From: an uncultured Bacteroidota bacterium | Lineage (GTDB): Bacteria; Bacteroidota; Bacteroidia; Bacteroidales; UBA12481 | Direction of reading: 5' to 3' | DNA: 12,703 nucleotides | NCBI GenBank assembly: GCA_903832165.1 | Contig: CAILAQ010000033.1 | Coordinates: forward strand, 1-12,703 | Part shown: piece by piece, positions 12,642-12,703 of the stretch | Position numbering within the stretch: the first letter of the stretch is position 1 | How the letters are laid out: every line of letters begins with the position of its first letter | Notes under the pieces: generated by a model | What the model was told of the DNA's origin: nothing | Database searches by the model: none | The model's input: the letters and a program-made list of their open reading frames with translations, nothing else | Translations under genes and position numbers: made by a program

Positions 12642-12703
12642 ATGGCTAATCCATTAAAGGGTACACAAACTGAACAAAACCTGCTGAAATCGTTTGCAGG
12701 TGA
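12642..12703 (+). CDS. rbr: Rubrerythrin, N-terminal fragment (cut by window end)
   Basis: The first 20 codons read MANPLKGTQTEQNLLKSFAG and then run off the window. The LKGT-TE-NLLK-FAGE pattern is the conserved N-terminus of rubrerythrin, a non-haem diiron and rubredoxin-type protein that reduces peroxide in the cytoplasm of anaerobes. The FAG(E) Glu expected next would be the first iron ligand. The final GA of the window fits a Glu or Asp codon. ATG 12642 is the natural start; there is no SD. It suggests an anaerobic or microaerobic host. Only the N-terminus supports the call, but the match is distinctive. Confidence 0.85.
   Translation, partial: MANPLKGTQTEQNLLKSFAG

Overview
The window looks like chromosomal DNA from a member of the Bacteroidota, probably an environmental Bacteroidales-type organism. 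The evidence is a secreted protein with a type IX secretion (T9SS) type A C-terminal signal, promoter -7 elements of the Bacteroidota form TAnnTTTG, mostly absent Shine-Dalgarno (SD) sequences, and short tandem palindromic repeats between genes. No phage, plasmid, insertion sequence, CRISPR array, tRNA or rRNA was seen. The genes are mostly housekeeping and envelope genes.

Left part (1-5300). A T9SS cargo protein (50-1966, +) converges on the translational GTPase gene bipA/typA (2041-3822, -). Between them are four 15-nt palindromes at an exact 19-nt period. The 347-nt gap 3823-4169 between the divergent genes bipA and corA is the richest non-coding stretch. It holds the bipA promoter and SD, a GATACCC heptamer repeat, a fragment of a second interspersed repeat, and a corA promoter followed by a roughly 105-nt leader. 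That leader contains a possible 12-codon upstream ORF (MDDYHADIYSCN) and two mutually exclusive hairpins, one of which would hide the corA SD. This is the best candidate for an undescribed system in the window: a translation-coupled, possibly Mg2+-responsive switch controlling a CorA transporter. The parts can be seen in the sequence; the mechanism is inference.

Middle and right part (5300-11138, all on -). Five genes lie in one direction: a SDR-type nucleotide-sugar 4,6-dehydratase-like gene (9897-11138), a WecA/TagO/MraY-family polyprenyl-phosphate sugar-phosphate transferase (8672-9775), RNase HII (8061-8675, TTG start overlapping the transferase stop), a SAM-dependent methyltransferase (7155-8018), and a secreted M60-like zinc metallopeptidase (5303-7111) that probably also has its own promoter. 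The first two suit the start of surface-glycan synthesis: modifying a UDP-HexNAc and loading a sugar phosphate onto a lipid carrier. A block of about 21-nt CTAAT-anchored repeats separates corA from the peptidase gene, and an inverted copy supplies the last codons of the peptidase.

Right edge. A B12-binding radical SAM protein (11228-12595, +) is divergent from the dehydratase gene. The 5' end of a rubrerythrin gene (12642 onward, +) is cut by the window end.
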